A stretch of 64,000 nt of DNA from Anadara kagoshimensis (Eukaryota; Mollusca; Bivalvia; Arcoida; Arcidae), in the NCBI GenBank assembly GCA_021292105.1, contig CM037867.1, positions 15,266,928 through 15,330,927 on the forward strand. The letters are read 5' to 3'. This document shows, one piece after another, positions 12,101 through 27,100 of the stretch. The position numbers and the translations under genes are program-made. The notes beneath the pieces were generated by a model. The model searched no databases. It was given only the letters and a program-made list of their open reading frames with translations, and was not told where the DNA came from. Within the stretch, counting starts at the first letter, position 1. Every line of letters begins with the position of its first letter.

Positions 12101-15100
12101 ATATTTCATGAAAACTTTGACCTTAAGTGGGTAATATGACTTTGGGATCCTTGTATGACCTGAATAATAGACCTAATAGATAGCCGTAGGTGTTCTTGCT
12201 TTATATAGACAGGTGCCCCTTATATTTGATAGTTGACACTGTATCAATATAAACTGCTTTTTAACAGACATTTAGCAACCTATTACATTTTGTGGAATGG
12301 AGTTGAGTAATGGAGTTTTATGAATAGGAATGGTGGAGGAAATTGGAGTGCCTAGAGAAAACAACTGACCATTGGATAGCAGACTGACAAACTTCCTCAC
12401 AATAAGATCTGTCTCAAGTGGGATATGAACCTAGGTGGTGAGAGACGTTGAGATCCTTAAGTGCTCGCTTTAGACCACTCAGCCACTGTGGGCCCTGTTC
12501 CATGTCAGAGAGATATATTATTTACTATGTCTTAATTCTTAATTCCCATGAGTGAAGTACGGTATATTCTGAATTAAAATTAATCACTGATATGTATAAA
12601 GAAATAAAGATTATTTATCAGACGATGAGCTTTGAGATATTAATGAAATTTATCGGAAAATATAAAAACATAAAATGATGAATTTCCTGATTCAAACAGA
12701 TAAATTAAGAATAAGTGACAAAACCCATCAGGATCAGGAAACAAATATGAAATTTATTTGTCCTGAAAACTGAGAACAATAGCGTTACGACAAATCAATC
12801 AGATAAACTGATCAAATATCACAATATAGGTATAGGTAAACAACAGTGACCTGTCTGCTTGACCTTTCATTACCAATATTCATATAGCAGGATCCACCAA
12901 CTATTTGGGTAGTGTTAGGATTTGCAGTTAATTCGTATACAATATATGGGTCTACTGACATGTAGACGAGTAATGCTTGTGTTCCTTATACATCAATAAA
13001 CTCGTCCTAATGATTATTTTAATCAAAGGTCAAGCAGACAGGTCAATGTTGTTTGCCTATACAAATATATCGTGTGAAAAGGTCAAGGTCAACTGGTTTC
13101 ACACAATAATCTCTTGGTAGGCCTTCAGTACTCCAGTCAAAGATGTTTCTGTTGGGACATCACAAGCAGCTATAGGTATAGTTGTAGAAATTTCGTACCT
13201 TTGTACAAGTGTGCTAAGAGAAATGTGTAGAGAATGTTCTATATCATGCAATGCCTACCCTAAAATGGGGCATTGGCTGTTAAAAGTCTCTTAAAGGGAT
13301 CCATGGCTTTCATTTCTAAATGCTGAGTGCTTGGCAAAACAACAGTTGCAGCCTATTTTCAAGTCTTGGTCAAACCCAAGACAAGTGAACTTTCAACAAA
13401 AGATTGAATCCAAACCTCCTATATATGGAGTGAGCACTCAGTACATTGAGTTACCACAATGGTGGTCTACTAAATTTTGAGATGTTTTTCACAAAGTCAA
13501 ATCTAATGATTGTAATGCAGCTTTTATTTGTCGATAATAACTTTTGTGATTTGCTTACCTAAACCATTTCGCAACTATTAACTTTCAGGATATGGGGTTT
13601 TAGTTGAATATTTGATGTTAATAATACCATTTTCAAAAACAAGTTTGCGATGATTAACTTTCATGATTATTTTGTCCTTGTGAAACAGACAAAAGATAAT
13701 TGCATGTGGAAAAAAGTTGGTTCACAGCTAGCTCCATATTTCTAAGTTAAGATTTTGGGGCACCTGTGTTAATTACCTTACCATATCTACTCTTAAATTT
13801 AAACAGAGGTTCAAATTTCCCAGGGTCCAAGGTCTGGGGCCTATTGATTTTACATTGGGACCCTTTATATTCAAACTGTAAAAGTCCAATGGACCTGCCA
13901 TATTTTACCAGAGTAGCAATACTTTTTTGGGTTTAAAATTCCCTGGATCTGAGGTCCAAGGCCTATTGAATTTATATTGTGACCCTTTATATTTAAACTG
14001 TAAAAGCCCAATGGACCTGCCATATTTTACAAGGATAGTATCATTTTTTTCTGTATGATAACAAAATTGTACACAGGCTTTTTAATGACAATGGCCCTTT
14101 CTTAGATAAGATTTTCCTTAACCTAAATATGGCAAATTTAAAATCTAAATAGTTTCGTTAGTTTTCAAGATAATCATGAATTCAAGGTGCCATTTTGAAG
14201 ATGGTTTTGGGCTTATACTATCTATATTATAATCTTCTTTTTATTTTAGTACGATAAAAGATCAGAAAAAATTGTCAGATTTAAGTTAAACAAAAATCTT
14301 AGTTAAGGAATGATTGTTAAACTGGGGCCTTGACTTTCAAAACTTCTATGGGACCTGCCAAAAATAAAAGCAAAAGGTTTTGGACCTTCCATTACAAAGC
14401 ATAATTTTGAATCATTGTTAAATTGTGAAATGTTCCCGTAACAATTTTAAATTTTAAATTTGCACTAAGATCATAATTGTAAACATGATATTTGGGATTA
14501 TTTATTGTATAAGATATAACCACTTGTAGGTTAATCTGTTAAGAGGATTATATAAAGTCATTGAAATCAATTCTTAATCCTGATAATCTCTCAAATCAAA
14601 GCGAAAAAAAAAAGATCAAAATATTTATTTTTAACAATTCAACAATGATGTTACTGGACTTAACCACATATCATACACTTATATTTAGAAAAGTTCAAAA
14701 TACCCGCAGGATTATCTGTCAAAATCTCCCAGATTGGTCAGCGGTCAGTGGTCAGTTTGATACTAAAAACAAAATGACCGGGAGTTAAAAGATTATATCT
14801 GATCCTGGATAAAGTCCAAAAATTTAAAAACTTATAACTGTCATTTTAAGAAATTTTAATCTGGTCATTTTTATTTTTAAATTGATACTCTGATTGAATA
14901 TTTTATATGTCACTGTGACAACTTCTAAATCTTTATAATAAATACAAAATGTTATAAGGTTGGTTGGTAGAATGTTGCTTAACATCGCATCAGCAATTTT
15001 TCAGCTATTCACGACGAGAACTATTTTATTAATCTATGGATTAATCTAAGAACAATTTTGTGTATGTATGTGAAGTGTGAGTGTGATGTATGATCTGCCT

Positions 15101-18100
15101 TGTATTAGTGCACACTCAGGGCGACTTTAAGGTGCTAGCTCAATGAGTCAGTATGCCGCAGACAAGCGTACCACTCCCCCAGTCCATTATACTGATACCA
15201 GTTAAACCAGTAAAGGCCAACGGCAAGCCAACATGTGGTCTGAGCTGGACTCGAACTCACAGCAATGAGAGACCTTGGATATTTAGACTTGACGTCTTTT
15301 CCATGAGGCCACCACGGTCTAAAGTACATACTTATGGATCACAATTCACTTGATCATATGGGACAGTGGTGTGGTCTTGGTGCGAGTGTAAAGATTGAGA
15401 TCTTCTCAACTTTGAACCTTTATAATAAATACAAAAGGTAATGTAATAAGGGGCTGTGGTGGCCAAGTGGTCTAAAGTACATGTTTATGGATCACAATTC
15501 ACTTGTCCACTGGCGTTCAATTCAAATTTAGGCAGATCCTAGTGTGAGAAAATATGTCAGTCAAATTGCTTGACAAAAATTTGTGGGTTTCTCTGGACAC
15601 TCTGGTTTCTTCCATTCCTAAGCTGACCGTGATATAAATGAAAAAACTCCTGTCTGGAGTAAAACACCAAATTTGACATACCAGAATATTAAAAAGAAAA
15701 TCTTTGAACCAATTCCTTTAAATTAAAATTTAAAAACTTAAAACTTTGCTCATACAATCAGGTTAAACTTGTGGTACTAAATCAAAACTCTTAAATTTTG
15801 GAGAAAATATTTGTTTGATTATTTAAGGGGCATGGTTGGTAATCTGAATTTGAAATAAATCTGTGTGTATTAGTCATGTAGTTCTAATGAAGTGATCAGG
15901 GTGATCCTTCAGGCGATTAAAATCTGTTGAGCAAATATATTAACTCAGTGTTAAGTACACTTAATACAGGAAATGAAACCAAAATATTTTTATCCAGGGA
16001 AAAACTAATTAGGTATAAGGCCACCAGGCATATATAATGTCCAGTGTTTCCTTAATTAGGTCCAAGGCATGTGGTCAATATTTTTCTGGTTTTCAGTTTG
16101 TTTTTGGAGCGATTTCATCTGGTTAAAATTACATATGCTTTTATTCATTGGTCAGTTGTTTTTGTTAGACCTGTTTTTATACCAGAAACTAAAGTTGTAG
16201 CCCACCAAGTATATATTGTGTCCAGTGTGTCTTTAATTAGGTCCGAGGCCTGTGGTCAATATTTTTCTGATTTTATACAGCTGCAATTATATATGTCTTT
16301 GGCATTGGCTGGTCTTTTTTGTTGGACCTGTTTTTCCACTAGAAATAAGGTTTTAGGCATATATTGTGTCCGGTGTTTCCTTAATTAGGTCCAAGGCATG
16401 TGGTCAATATTTTTCTTGTTTTCGGTTTGTTTTTGAGCAATTTTATCTGGTTAGAATTACATATGCTTTTTTCATTGGCCAGTATTTTTTGTTAGACCTG
16501 TTTTTCTACCAGAAACTAAAGTTGTAGCCCACCAAGTATATATTGTGTCCAGTGTGTCTTAATTAGGTCCGAGGCATGTGGTCAATATTTTTCTGGTTTT
16601 TGGTTTGTTTTGGAGCAATTTTATCCAGCTCAAATTAGGTATGTTTTGGGCATTGGCTGGTCATTTTTGTTTTTCTACCAGAAAGTAAGGTTTTAGGCAT
16701 AGATTGTGTCCAGTGTGTCTCAATTAGGTCTGTGGCATGTGGTCAATATTTTTTTGATTTTTAGGTTTTTTTTGGAGCCATTTCATCCAGCTAAAATTAG
16801 ATATGTTTTGGGCATTTGCCTGATATGTCTTTTTTGTTAGGCCTGTCTTATCCATCAGAATCTAATTAGATTTTAGGCCACCAGGCATATATTGTGTCCA
16901 GTGTTTCCTTAATTAGGTCTGTGGTCTGTGGTCAATATTTGTCTGGTTTTCGGTTTGTTTTAGAGTGATTTTATCCAACTTAAATTAGATATGTTTTGGG
17001 CATTGGCCGGCCTTTATTTGTTCGACCTGTTTTTCCACCAGAAATTAAACAAAGGTTTTAGGCATATATTGTGTCCAGTGTGTCTTAATTAGGTCTGAGG
17101 CATGTGGTCACTGGTTTTCAGTTTGTTTTTGAAGAGATTTCATCTGGTTAAAATTACATATGTTTTTATCATTGGCCAGCTTGTATTTTAGTTTGGCTTA
17201 TTTTTGAGTGAGGGGGGAATTGAAAAGTATTTTTATCCAAGTCAGTTATAGTTAAACATTGAATTACAGGACTATTTTTAATGATTTTTATGACAAATTT
17301 TAGTATAAATTTAACATGTCAAACAAAAACCATACTTATTAGTTTTTGTAGCATTCTGAGAAAATAACCATATATAAATATTACATTTCTGATAGAATGA
17401 TAGTATGAACTGTCACTATAGGGTGACAAAATGGACTGTCACCCTATATATATCTAGTGTCATTTTTAATATGTGGATATTCTGAATATCTGATCAGCTG
17501 CCCTCTGTTAGTAAATATGTCTAAGTTGAGTTACTCTTGAAAATTTGTCACACACTTAAACCAATTAGACAAGTGTCTTATTGATTCAGAACTTAGTTGT
17601 GTTCAAACCATATACACACAAGTTTTCTGTGCATGTGACATTTTTCGTAATGTCCTCTGCTTAGGTTATATCACATAGCTTACTATGATCTTACTCAATT
17701 TTGCTTGTGAATATTAATTAGTGCAACTGTATCATTGCCAAAATGGCTTTCTGTGGATGTGATATTTTTCTTATGTCAACCAATAAGGAAATGTTACATA
17801 ACATACTATGATCATATTTAATTTCCCAGTTGATATTAATTAGCACCATTGTATCAATACCAAAGTTTAATGTGCATGTGACATTTTCCGTAGTGTCAAC
17901 CGCTTGGGTGATTGATATCTCCTTGTGGACTATGATCATGCTTAATTTGGCATTAGATATGAATAAGTGCTACAGTAACATTGCTAAAATCACTAAGTTT
18001 TCTGTGCATCTGACATTTTCCGTAGTGTCTACTGCTCAGGTTATATCACATAGCTTACTATGATCTTTTTCAATTTTGTCTGTGGATATAAGTTATGGTA

Positions 18101-21100
18101 GCGTTACTGTATCTTTGCCAAAATTGCTTTCTGTGCATGTGACATTTTCTGTAGTGTCAACCACTTCCATGATATCTCCTTGTGGACTATGGCCATGTTT
18201 AAATTTGCCAGTGTTTTTTAATTAGCCCCACTGACTGTATCTAGCCAAAACTGCTAAGTTTTAGGTGCATGTGACATTTTTCATAATGTCAACTGCTTGG
18301 ATGATACAACCACCTTGTGGAATATAATGATTGTATTTAATTTGACGAATCTTGGATCACATTGTAGACTAGGATCATATTTAATTAGGGAGTGTTTATG
18401 AATTAACATTACTGTATCATCATCAAAATCACTAAAATTAGAAAATCGCTAAAATTAATACATTTACATCATATTAAATTTAACACTGTAATCTATTATT
18501 ATGTGTAAAACTGGATTGTGATCAACATTTCCAAATGAAATTAGTGTATAATTCTCTATGACTATATAACTCCATTAATACATCAGGCTGTGAATTCTCG
18601 ATATTTGTCATTGTCACATGGAAGACAATTTCAGAATTAACGCCAGAACAATTAGGATTTAGTTTCCAGCTAATGTGTTTTACACATGAAATTCTCTATA
18701 AACACAACTAAATCAATTGATATTGCTTATAAATCTTTATGTCCGCCAACTATCCCCACCCCCTCACTCTATGGCTGTTGCTAGTTAGGTTAAAAATAAC
18801 TAGGTTTTCACAATTTTAAAATTAGTAGCCAAATTTCAAACCAAAATTTTTGAATATTTTGGAATATTTTTCATTAGATTACTTTTTGAAAGAATTTCAC
18901 CAAAATTAGTAGCCAATGGTGACTTTGGTTTCCGGGAATGAAAATAATGGAATGGCTTAATTTGTCCAGCATTGATTATAAATTCCCCCCACCTCTAAGT
19001 GCCTGTAATGTTTATCATTCAACCAAAGATCTAGCTATCTTTATTCTGTAATATAATTTAGAAGATTTAAATTTTAATTTAAATATAAAAAACACAGATG
19101 ATTATGAACATGGACCTAATTACTCATCTATGTATAAATTAAAAATCAAAATAGATTCCATCACTTTGCACCCTACCTGTTGTAAGGGAGATAACTCTAA
19201 TAATATTTTTTTACTATTGTAGATTTGAAGATGGTACTGTGTCATTTTTAGATATTATAGCGTTAAGACATGGGTTTGATGTATTGGAAAGGCTCGGAGG
19301 TAACATTATAAATTATTGACCTGATTTTAGGCTTATAAATTATAGGGATATATTAATCAGAACTTAAGGCCCAAGCAGGGATTTACAGTCATTTGGGGGT
19401 CCCAGGGATGCAGGGTAAAAAGAAATGATGGTCTAGACGTAAATTGCAAGGGTTCATGTTTTCATGATAACAAAACAAGGCTTGAAAAATTTATAATCTT
19501 TTATGATTTACATGTTTGGTTTCAGTCAAAAGGACAGAAGGTCAGCTATCTTGGCCAACACAGTGTTTAATAATGTGTTGATAATCATGTTCAATCATAT
19601 GTTTACACTAACAGTAACGAAGAATATAGATGAAAAACTGAAAACAGAAAGGGGCAGAATAAATAATTACAAATCTACAATGACTAATGTATGATTTTCA
19701 TGCATCCAAGTGGATGCACATACCAATGTTGGCAAGTTCAAAGGGCAAAAACATGTGTGTATAGGACACACATTTGCACATCCAGTAAAACCCGGCTAGC
19801 TTCAGTTACATATACTTTCGGGTAGATAAACGTAAATGTACCAGTATGAAAAAACAAGATTTTTTCTTTTTCTTAAACATACATGTACAACTTATTGTTA
19901 CCCAACAAGTGACCCCATTAGCCCCAACTCTGGTACTTTTCATTCGGTTGATAAGTTCTTGGATAATAAAAAATATTAATAACAAAATTAAAGGATTTTA
20001 TTGATGTAAAAATAACCATATCTATAGCTATGATACACAGAAAATCTTGATGTATCACCTCCTTTTGTTCTGAAATGTTTTTAATTGTAATTCATTTGTC
20101 ACCACTACATGTATACATATATCATGGAATTGAAAAATATTTTTTTTTAAATTTAAAAAATTAAAAAACAAATCAAAAAAAAAAAAAAAAAAAAATTAGA
20201 TATATTCTTAATTGGGATTCATTTATAACCACTACATATATCATTGAATAGAAAAATAAAATAAAAGTCTTTGAAAAATTTAAAACATTTAAAAAAAAAA
20301 AAAGATTAGATATGTTCTTAATTGGGATTCATTTGTCACAACTACCAATGAACAGAGAATATTTTTTTAAAAGATTAAAAATAAAATAAATTTTTAAAAA
20401 GATTACATTTTTTTTAAAAATTGGGATTCATCTGTCACAACTATCGGTATCATTGAACAGAGAAGAAAACAAAAACTTTAAAAAAATAAAAATCAGGAAT
20501 ATTCATCATTGGGTTTTATATGTCTTTATTATATAATCGCACTGAAAAAATATCAAAATTTTAAATCTTTATACAGGATATTTATTATATAATTTTAATT
20601 GTCATCATCTCAAAATTCAACTGTCAATTAAAATCCCCATTTGAAAATTAATGACGCCATTCTGGAAAGGAAAAAAATTGAGAAAAAATTTGAATTAATG
20701 ATAATATATTGGTAAAAACCATTACTGGGCTAAGTTTCACAATCATTCCTTAACAAACATTTGTGTTATCTTAATTCTGGCAGCTTTTAATATTATTTTT
20801 TTTTACTAAAAAAAATTAAAAATCAACAAGTTTGAATATCGATGAAATAAGATTAGAGTGATCTTCAAAATGATACCTTGAATACTTGACTATCTTGAGA
20901 ACTTACTGTAATAAATATTTACATATTTGTCAAGTTTAAGTTAAAGAACATTTTGGCTAAAAAATGATTGTGTGAAACCTGCATGAGTCTGAAACTTTCA
21001 AACAGTAGTTTAGTAGTAGTTGTAGAGTAGAGGGGTAATGTTGTTTTACACCAAAGTCAAGATTTTTCAATTATATTGATGCTGCCAGTTTAGGGATGGT

Positions 21101-24100
21101 AGAGGAAACTGGAGTACCCAGAGAAAACCATAGACCTTCAGCTAAGAACTGACAAACTTCTCACACAAGAATCTTTCCTGAGTGAGATTGGAACCCAGGC
21201 AGTGAGTGGACACAACTCAGGGCTGCAATGTCAGAATTTCTTGAAACTTTACACATATGATCTCCTTGGTTCAATGGTGTATCATGACCTTCATCTTCTT
21301 CAAGCTCAAGGTTACAGATGATGGTTTTAAGAAAAATGTGTCCCGACAGTACTCATTGCTTCTTTGTATAAATTTTATGAAACAACACAGCTGGTCTCCA
21401 TTTTCCATGAAGGTGTCATGATTTGAACTCCGGGTCTTCATTTATGAAAATTATGTCCAGGTCATAATCCATTTCTGCTTTGGAGGGATTTCAAAAAAAA
21501 TAAAAAATAAAAAAAAATTTAAAAAAATCCAAAAATCATAGCAGGTCAATGTGTCAGATGTGTCATTACCTTGAACAAAAGTTCATGATATAAAGGTCAA
21601 GGTCTTTATAGTAGTGATGATATTGGTCATGAACAAAGATAATACCTTACAGGTGAAGGTCACAAAGGATATGATGTAGGATTTGGGGTTTGTAATTCAG
21701 GTTTAGGGGGTATTCGACCCTTTCAGACAATTCTTTATACTTTACTTTATATCCTTATTTATATCCAGGAGGAATGGAGAGGATATCACTACATACATTC
21801 TGTATTACACAGTATTTCTATCATAAGCTGTCATCATATCACCATGGAAACGGTCAACAACTTGCAAAGATATATGGTGAAGATAACTATGAGTCAGCAG
21901 AAACACAAGGTGCCATTGTGAACTTTAACCTCATGAGGATGGATGGGAGTTTTATAGGATTTGCAGAGGTACATACATTCATTGAAATTTGTTTTATTTT
22001 CAATTAAATATGAGTTAAAATACCAAAAGCCAATAAACAAATATACAAACATACCTGAGTCCATGTCCAAATCCAAAGCTCAAAAGCAAAGAGAAAACTG
22101 GCACATTCAGTTGAACATGTGAACTTATACTAGTAAAGTCAGATCGGGTGCTTTGGAAAAGTAAGAATCTCCTGTGTAGCTAGCTGCTCCTGCCACATAC
22201 TATTGTATTCTCAGCAATTGTCTTTTGTAATTGAACAATATCAGTCCAAGATAGCATAATTTTAGGACTGATTGTATGCAATTAACCTGAATTCAAGAAT
22301 TTTGCCTATGCATATAGCCATTGCAAAGAAAAATTATACAATTAACTAATAGGCAATTAAGTAGAATTGATTTTAATTATTTTGTAAAACCATTTTGAAT
22401 GAATCATTATGTTTTTAATAAGTGTATTTTTTGTATTTATCAGGTAGATAAGATGGCCCAGTTGTATGATGTACACCTTAGGACTGGTTGTTTCTGTAAC
22501 ATTGGTGCCTGTCAGAAATACCTGGGACTGTCCTCGGAACAGATACGGAATAATTATGAGGTAGAGTAAATCCTTTACACACTTCATTTATCAGTACCTC
22601 TATCATTTTATTGAGGGTCCTCAGTGGCCGAGTTGTCTAAAGCATGAGCTTACAGATCACAGTTGCTCTCACAGCCTGGGTTCAAATCCCACTCAGTACA
22701 GTTTCTAGTATGAGAGAGTTTGTCAGTTCACTTTAATTGTCTGGCCCTAGGTTCACAATCATTCCTCAATTAAGATGTTCCTTTTCCTTAACTTAAATGG
22801 GGCAAAATTTTAAATCTTAATGATTTTGTTAATTTTAAGACGTTCAGGAATTGAAGGTGTCATTTTGAAGATCAATTAAAATTATTCTAGCTTAATAGAT
22901 TTGTATTATTTTTGTAAAAAAAATTATTTGTAGATACAAAAAAGATTATCAAAATTATGTTAATTGACACCTTAGTTAAGAAATGATTGTGAACCAGGGG
23001 TCTGTTCCTTTCTCATTTGGGTGAAAACCGTTTTTCTCCATTTTCGTGCCCTTTTCCACCACAAGATATTTGCGCCAGTATATCATTTCCGCCACCAAGT
23101 TTTTAAAAAATCCTTTGACTTTTTGCACCAATATGGTCCCCAAATGCCTCATTTTATTGAAAGTGCAATGGAGATATGAACAATAATTTTGGCTTCCCCC
23201 CTCCTTTATCCGGACTGGGAACATAAAGATAAAAACCACAAATAATTAAAATTACTCCAACTGAAAATGAAACATTTCCAGGCATACTGTGACTATACTA
23301 TCTGCGATCACATCAATCACTGGAATTTATAGCTCATCACACAGACTGAGTCTCAGCGACTGATTTCACCATTTAGATATTTATGATATTTTACAACAGA
23401 AAAGTTCTCTTTCTCTGAATTATGCCAACTCCTGGCTGCATTTGTACTTTGGAGCTTAATGTATATTGTAGTCTGAAGTTTGAAACACTTATAACATGAA
23501 TTACTCTTACAGGTAGACTGGCGCAAAAGACCTCCATATTCTTACAGAATTAAAATGCCAGAAATTTAAATTATTGGCGGTAATGATACCTCTCAAAATA
23601 TGTAATTGGCAAAAAGGATGCTTCCCTATCATTTTAACACTTTGGTACAACTATAATCTGCCTGGGGATTCAAACACACAACTACATGATTATGAGTACC
23701 AGTAAACAGGTACAATCATAATCCCAAAAGCAAAGTAAAAACTTTAAAAGCTGGAAAATTTATTTAACTTCTACCAGGTAAGTGAGACCAGTTTGCCACC
23801 TGTCTCCAGGCTCCAGGTATGTATTTATCACCTATTCCAATGAAATAAAGAAATTTTTGCAGTCTTCTAAAATGATTGAACTTGATGAAATCAATAACTT
23901 CTTTCTGGTTGTGTAGATTTTTTTTTGCAATTGTTTGAAATCATAGAATAAATTATGAACAACTCTATATTTTTATCTTATATTACAGGCTGGTCATGTA
24001 TGTGGTGACGATCGGGACTTGATTGATGGTAAACCTACAGGTTCAGTTAGGATTTCATTTGGTTATATGTCGACAATCTCAGATGCTCAAAGATGTCTAC

Positions 24101-27100
24101 AGTTTATTGGAGAATGCTTTTTAGAAGGGATACAAAATAAATCAGATTTTATTGAAAATATCATACAAACAACAGCAGAATCAAAATTTGAAACATTGTC
24201 TCTGAAATCCGTTAAAACTGACCAATCAAATTGCACAGATTTGTTTTCAAAAGAACCTGGTGCTGTATTATCCAATCAGAATATTTCATCAGGTGCTGAT
24301 TTGTCCAATCAGAATATTTCATCAGAGCCAATAAACAAACAATATGAAATATCACATGACAGTGTTGCTAGGGGTTTTGACCAATCAGAATGCAGTTTTC
24401 ATATGGATATGGATGCCAATAAAATGAAGGTTGACCACATTATACAGAGTTGTACAGGGGATAATAGAAGACTTACAAATATTTATTTATATCCAGTCAA
24501 ATCTTGTGGTGCTTTTCAGGTAATTATTAAGATTTAAATAATCAAACAAAAATATACCAGTCCAAATCAGAATTAAAAAAAACAAAGGTAAAACATTAAA
24601 AACTGGCAAATTAAGTTCAACATGTGAAACTCCACCAGTAAAATCTCGGTTGTGCTTTTCATGTAATGATTAAGATTTAAGTTATCAATTCAAACATACC
24701 AGTCCATATAACAATTCCAAAAGCAAAGAAAAACATGAAAAACTGGCAAATTAAGTTAAACATGTGAAGTTCCACCAGGCCAATTGCTCTTGAAGTGCTC
24801 CTTTTGCCCATTCAGATTTGATATAAGGTACAATTTTGTACCAGGAACTTTTCTGTAGATAAGTGGTTTAATATGCACACTTACTGATCTCTAACCACCT
24901 AGATCTGTCAGATCCTAGTGTGAGAAAGATTGTTACTTTGCATTCTTAAGGTAAGTAGACTAGAATAGACTCAAATGGGTTAGTAAATTCCAAAAATGTA
25001 TTGTCATTGAAAGTTTTTACTCACTAAGTCCTTCTGAATGGGATTTATGTTCCCACACCACAATTCCACAAAAAGCCTGCCTAGATTCGAATCCAACTCA
25101 GGACAGATGTAGGTGTGAGAAAGTTTGTTAGGTCAGCTTGCCAAATGTTGGTGGTTTCCTCTTTGCACTCTGGTTTCCTCTACCATCCCAGAATTAACCA
25201 CCTCAATATAAGTTTTAAAAAAAAAACTTGACAGGGGCATAAAACACCATTACTTCACTCCACTAGCTACAAATTAGCTATATTGGGTTTGGAAATTCTC
25301 CAAAATTAAGTGTTATCAAAAGTATTGACTTATCAAGTCCACTGAATTGGATTCATTTTCACACAACACACTTCCACGAAATTTACACTCAATGAATTTT
25401 TTTGAATGAAAATTTTTTTAAATCTACAAATATTAACAATTCTACAGTAATGTTGATTGTTCATTGTTTCTTTTATTATTCAGGTATCAGAATGGGAAAT
25501 CGGGCCCAGAGGTTTGATGTATGACCGAGAATGGATGATAGTATCGGATTCTGGTGTAACATTGAGTCAGAAACGTGAACCAAGGTTGTGCTTACTAAGG
25601 CCGCATATTGACCTCGATAGACATACCTTGTTCCTTGACTTTCCAGGTAAGCCACATTTTACACCAGCATATATCGACCACACATTGATCTAGGTACTTG
25701 TCCCTTGACTTTCCAGGTAAGCCAGAGCCTCAGTGGAAAAGAGCTCTAAAGTGAAGACTTATGGATCACATTGCCTTTTGTCCCCTAGGTTTGAATCTGA
25801 CTCTGGATAGACCCTAATGTGAGAAAGTTTGTCTGTTTGTTTGCTGAAGGTTATGCTGTTTTCTGTCACTTTGGTTTCCTCCACCATTCCAGAATAGATT
25901 GCTTTGATACCAGTGAAAAAATCTTTACTGGGGCTTTAAAATATTTTTTCACTACACTCTAGGTGAACCACATTTTCACCATCACATTGTATCGTACTAC
26001 TTAAGTGTTATTTATTGCAATTTCTAATGTTTGCTGAACAAGGAAATGGAAAAATGTTACTGGTCATGTGAGAACTGAAAAAACCTTAATAAAACTTCTG
26101 GTACGGGTTGTTCAAAACTCACTTTGAGTATCTGAGATAAAAAAAATTCCAGAAAGAATTGAAAACATTCAATAAAACTTTGATCATATTGTACCTGTAA
26201 GTTGACAGCAAAATAATTGAAAATTAGTACACCATGAAAAGAAAATCAAATGTAAAAAATAAGAGAATGGATGAATTTACTTTAAAACAATAGAGATAAG
26301 CCAATTTGGTGTGTAATTGAGGGGTATTATAACAAGGGACTTTATAAGTTATTTGATTACTTGTATTTCAGATATGGAAACATTTCAGCTGCCTTTGAAT
26401 TCAAGTGATATTCATGATGGAGATACTGATGTGAGAATGAGTTGTACAAGTAAAGTCTGTGGGGACAGGTATCTATAATTAAACCACTTATGTGAGAATT
26501 AATAACTTTTTGTACAGGAATTAGTTTTAATATTAGGTAACCATGGTAACAAATGATAATACTTTGTAATAGTGATATATCAATGCTCCATTTACTTGTA
26601 TGTTACATTTGAAAATTGAATTCATATTATTTGATGAATTTGTGATGGTACTTGTAAATATTTTTCACAAACAGTAAAATTATAATTTATTCTGTAAAGC
26701 AGGGATTAATGTATGAAAATTTTGAATTTATTCTGAAAATGTGAAAATGTCAAGCATTTCAGAAAAATCCAGGCCTTTTTAGACAACTATTGTCATGAGG
26801 GTGTTTTATAAAATCTACTTCTGTTTTACAGAGTTAATGGTATTGATTGTGGAGACGAAGTATCTGATTGGCTGAGTGAAGCTCTACAAAGACCAGGATA
26901 TAGACTTGTACAACAGACAAAACAAGATGGCCGACAAACAAAACTAGCAGATTCTATCAAAGGTCAGACTTAATATAACATAGAAACATATCATTAATAT
27001 TTCGTGTGGATAACATTTCCTTGTTTTGTATTAAAAAAAAAGTTTGTAGGGAGAAAATTTAGTGGATTTTTTTTTTTTTTAAATAAATAAATCCCATTGG

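Noticed and set aside
22976..23239. 87-aa antisense ORF
   Set aside because: No splice context or recognisable motif; AT-rich intron and MITE end.
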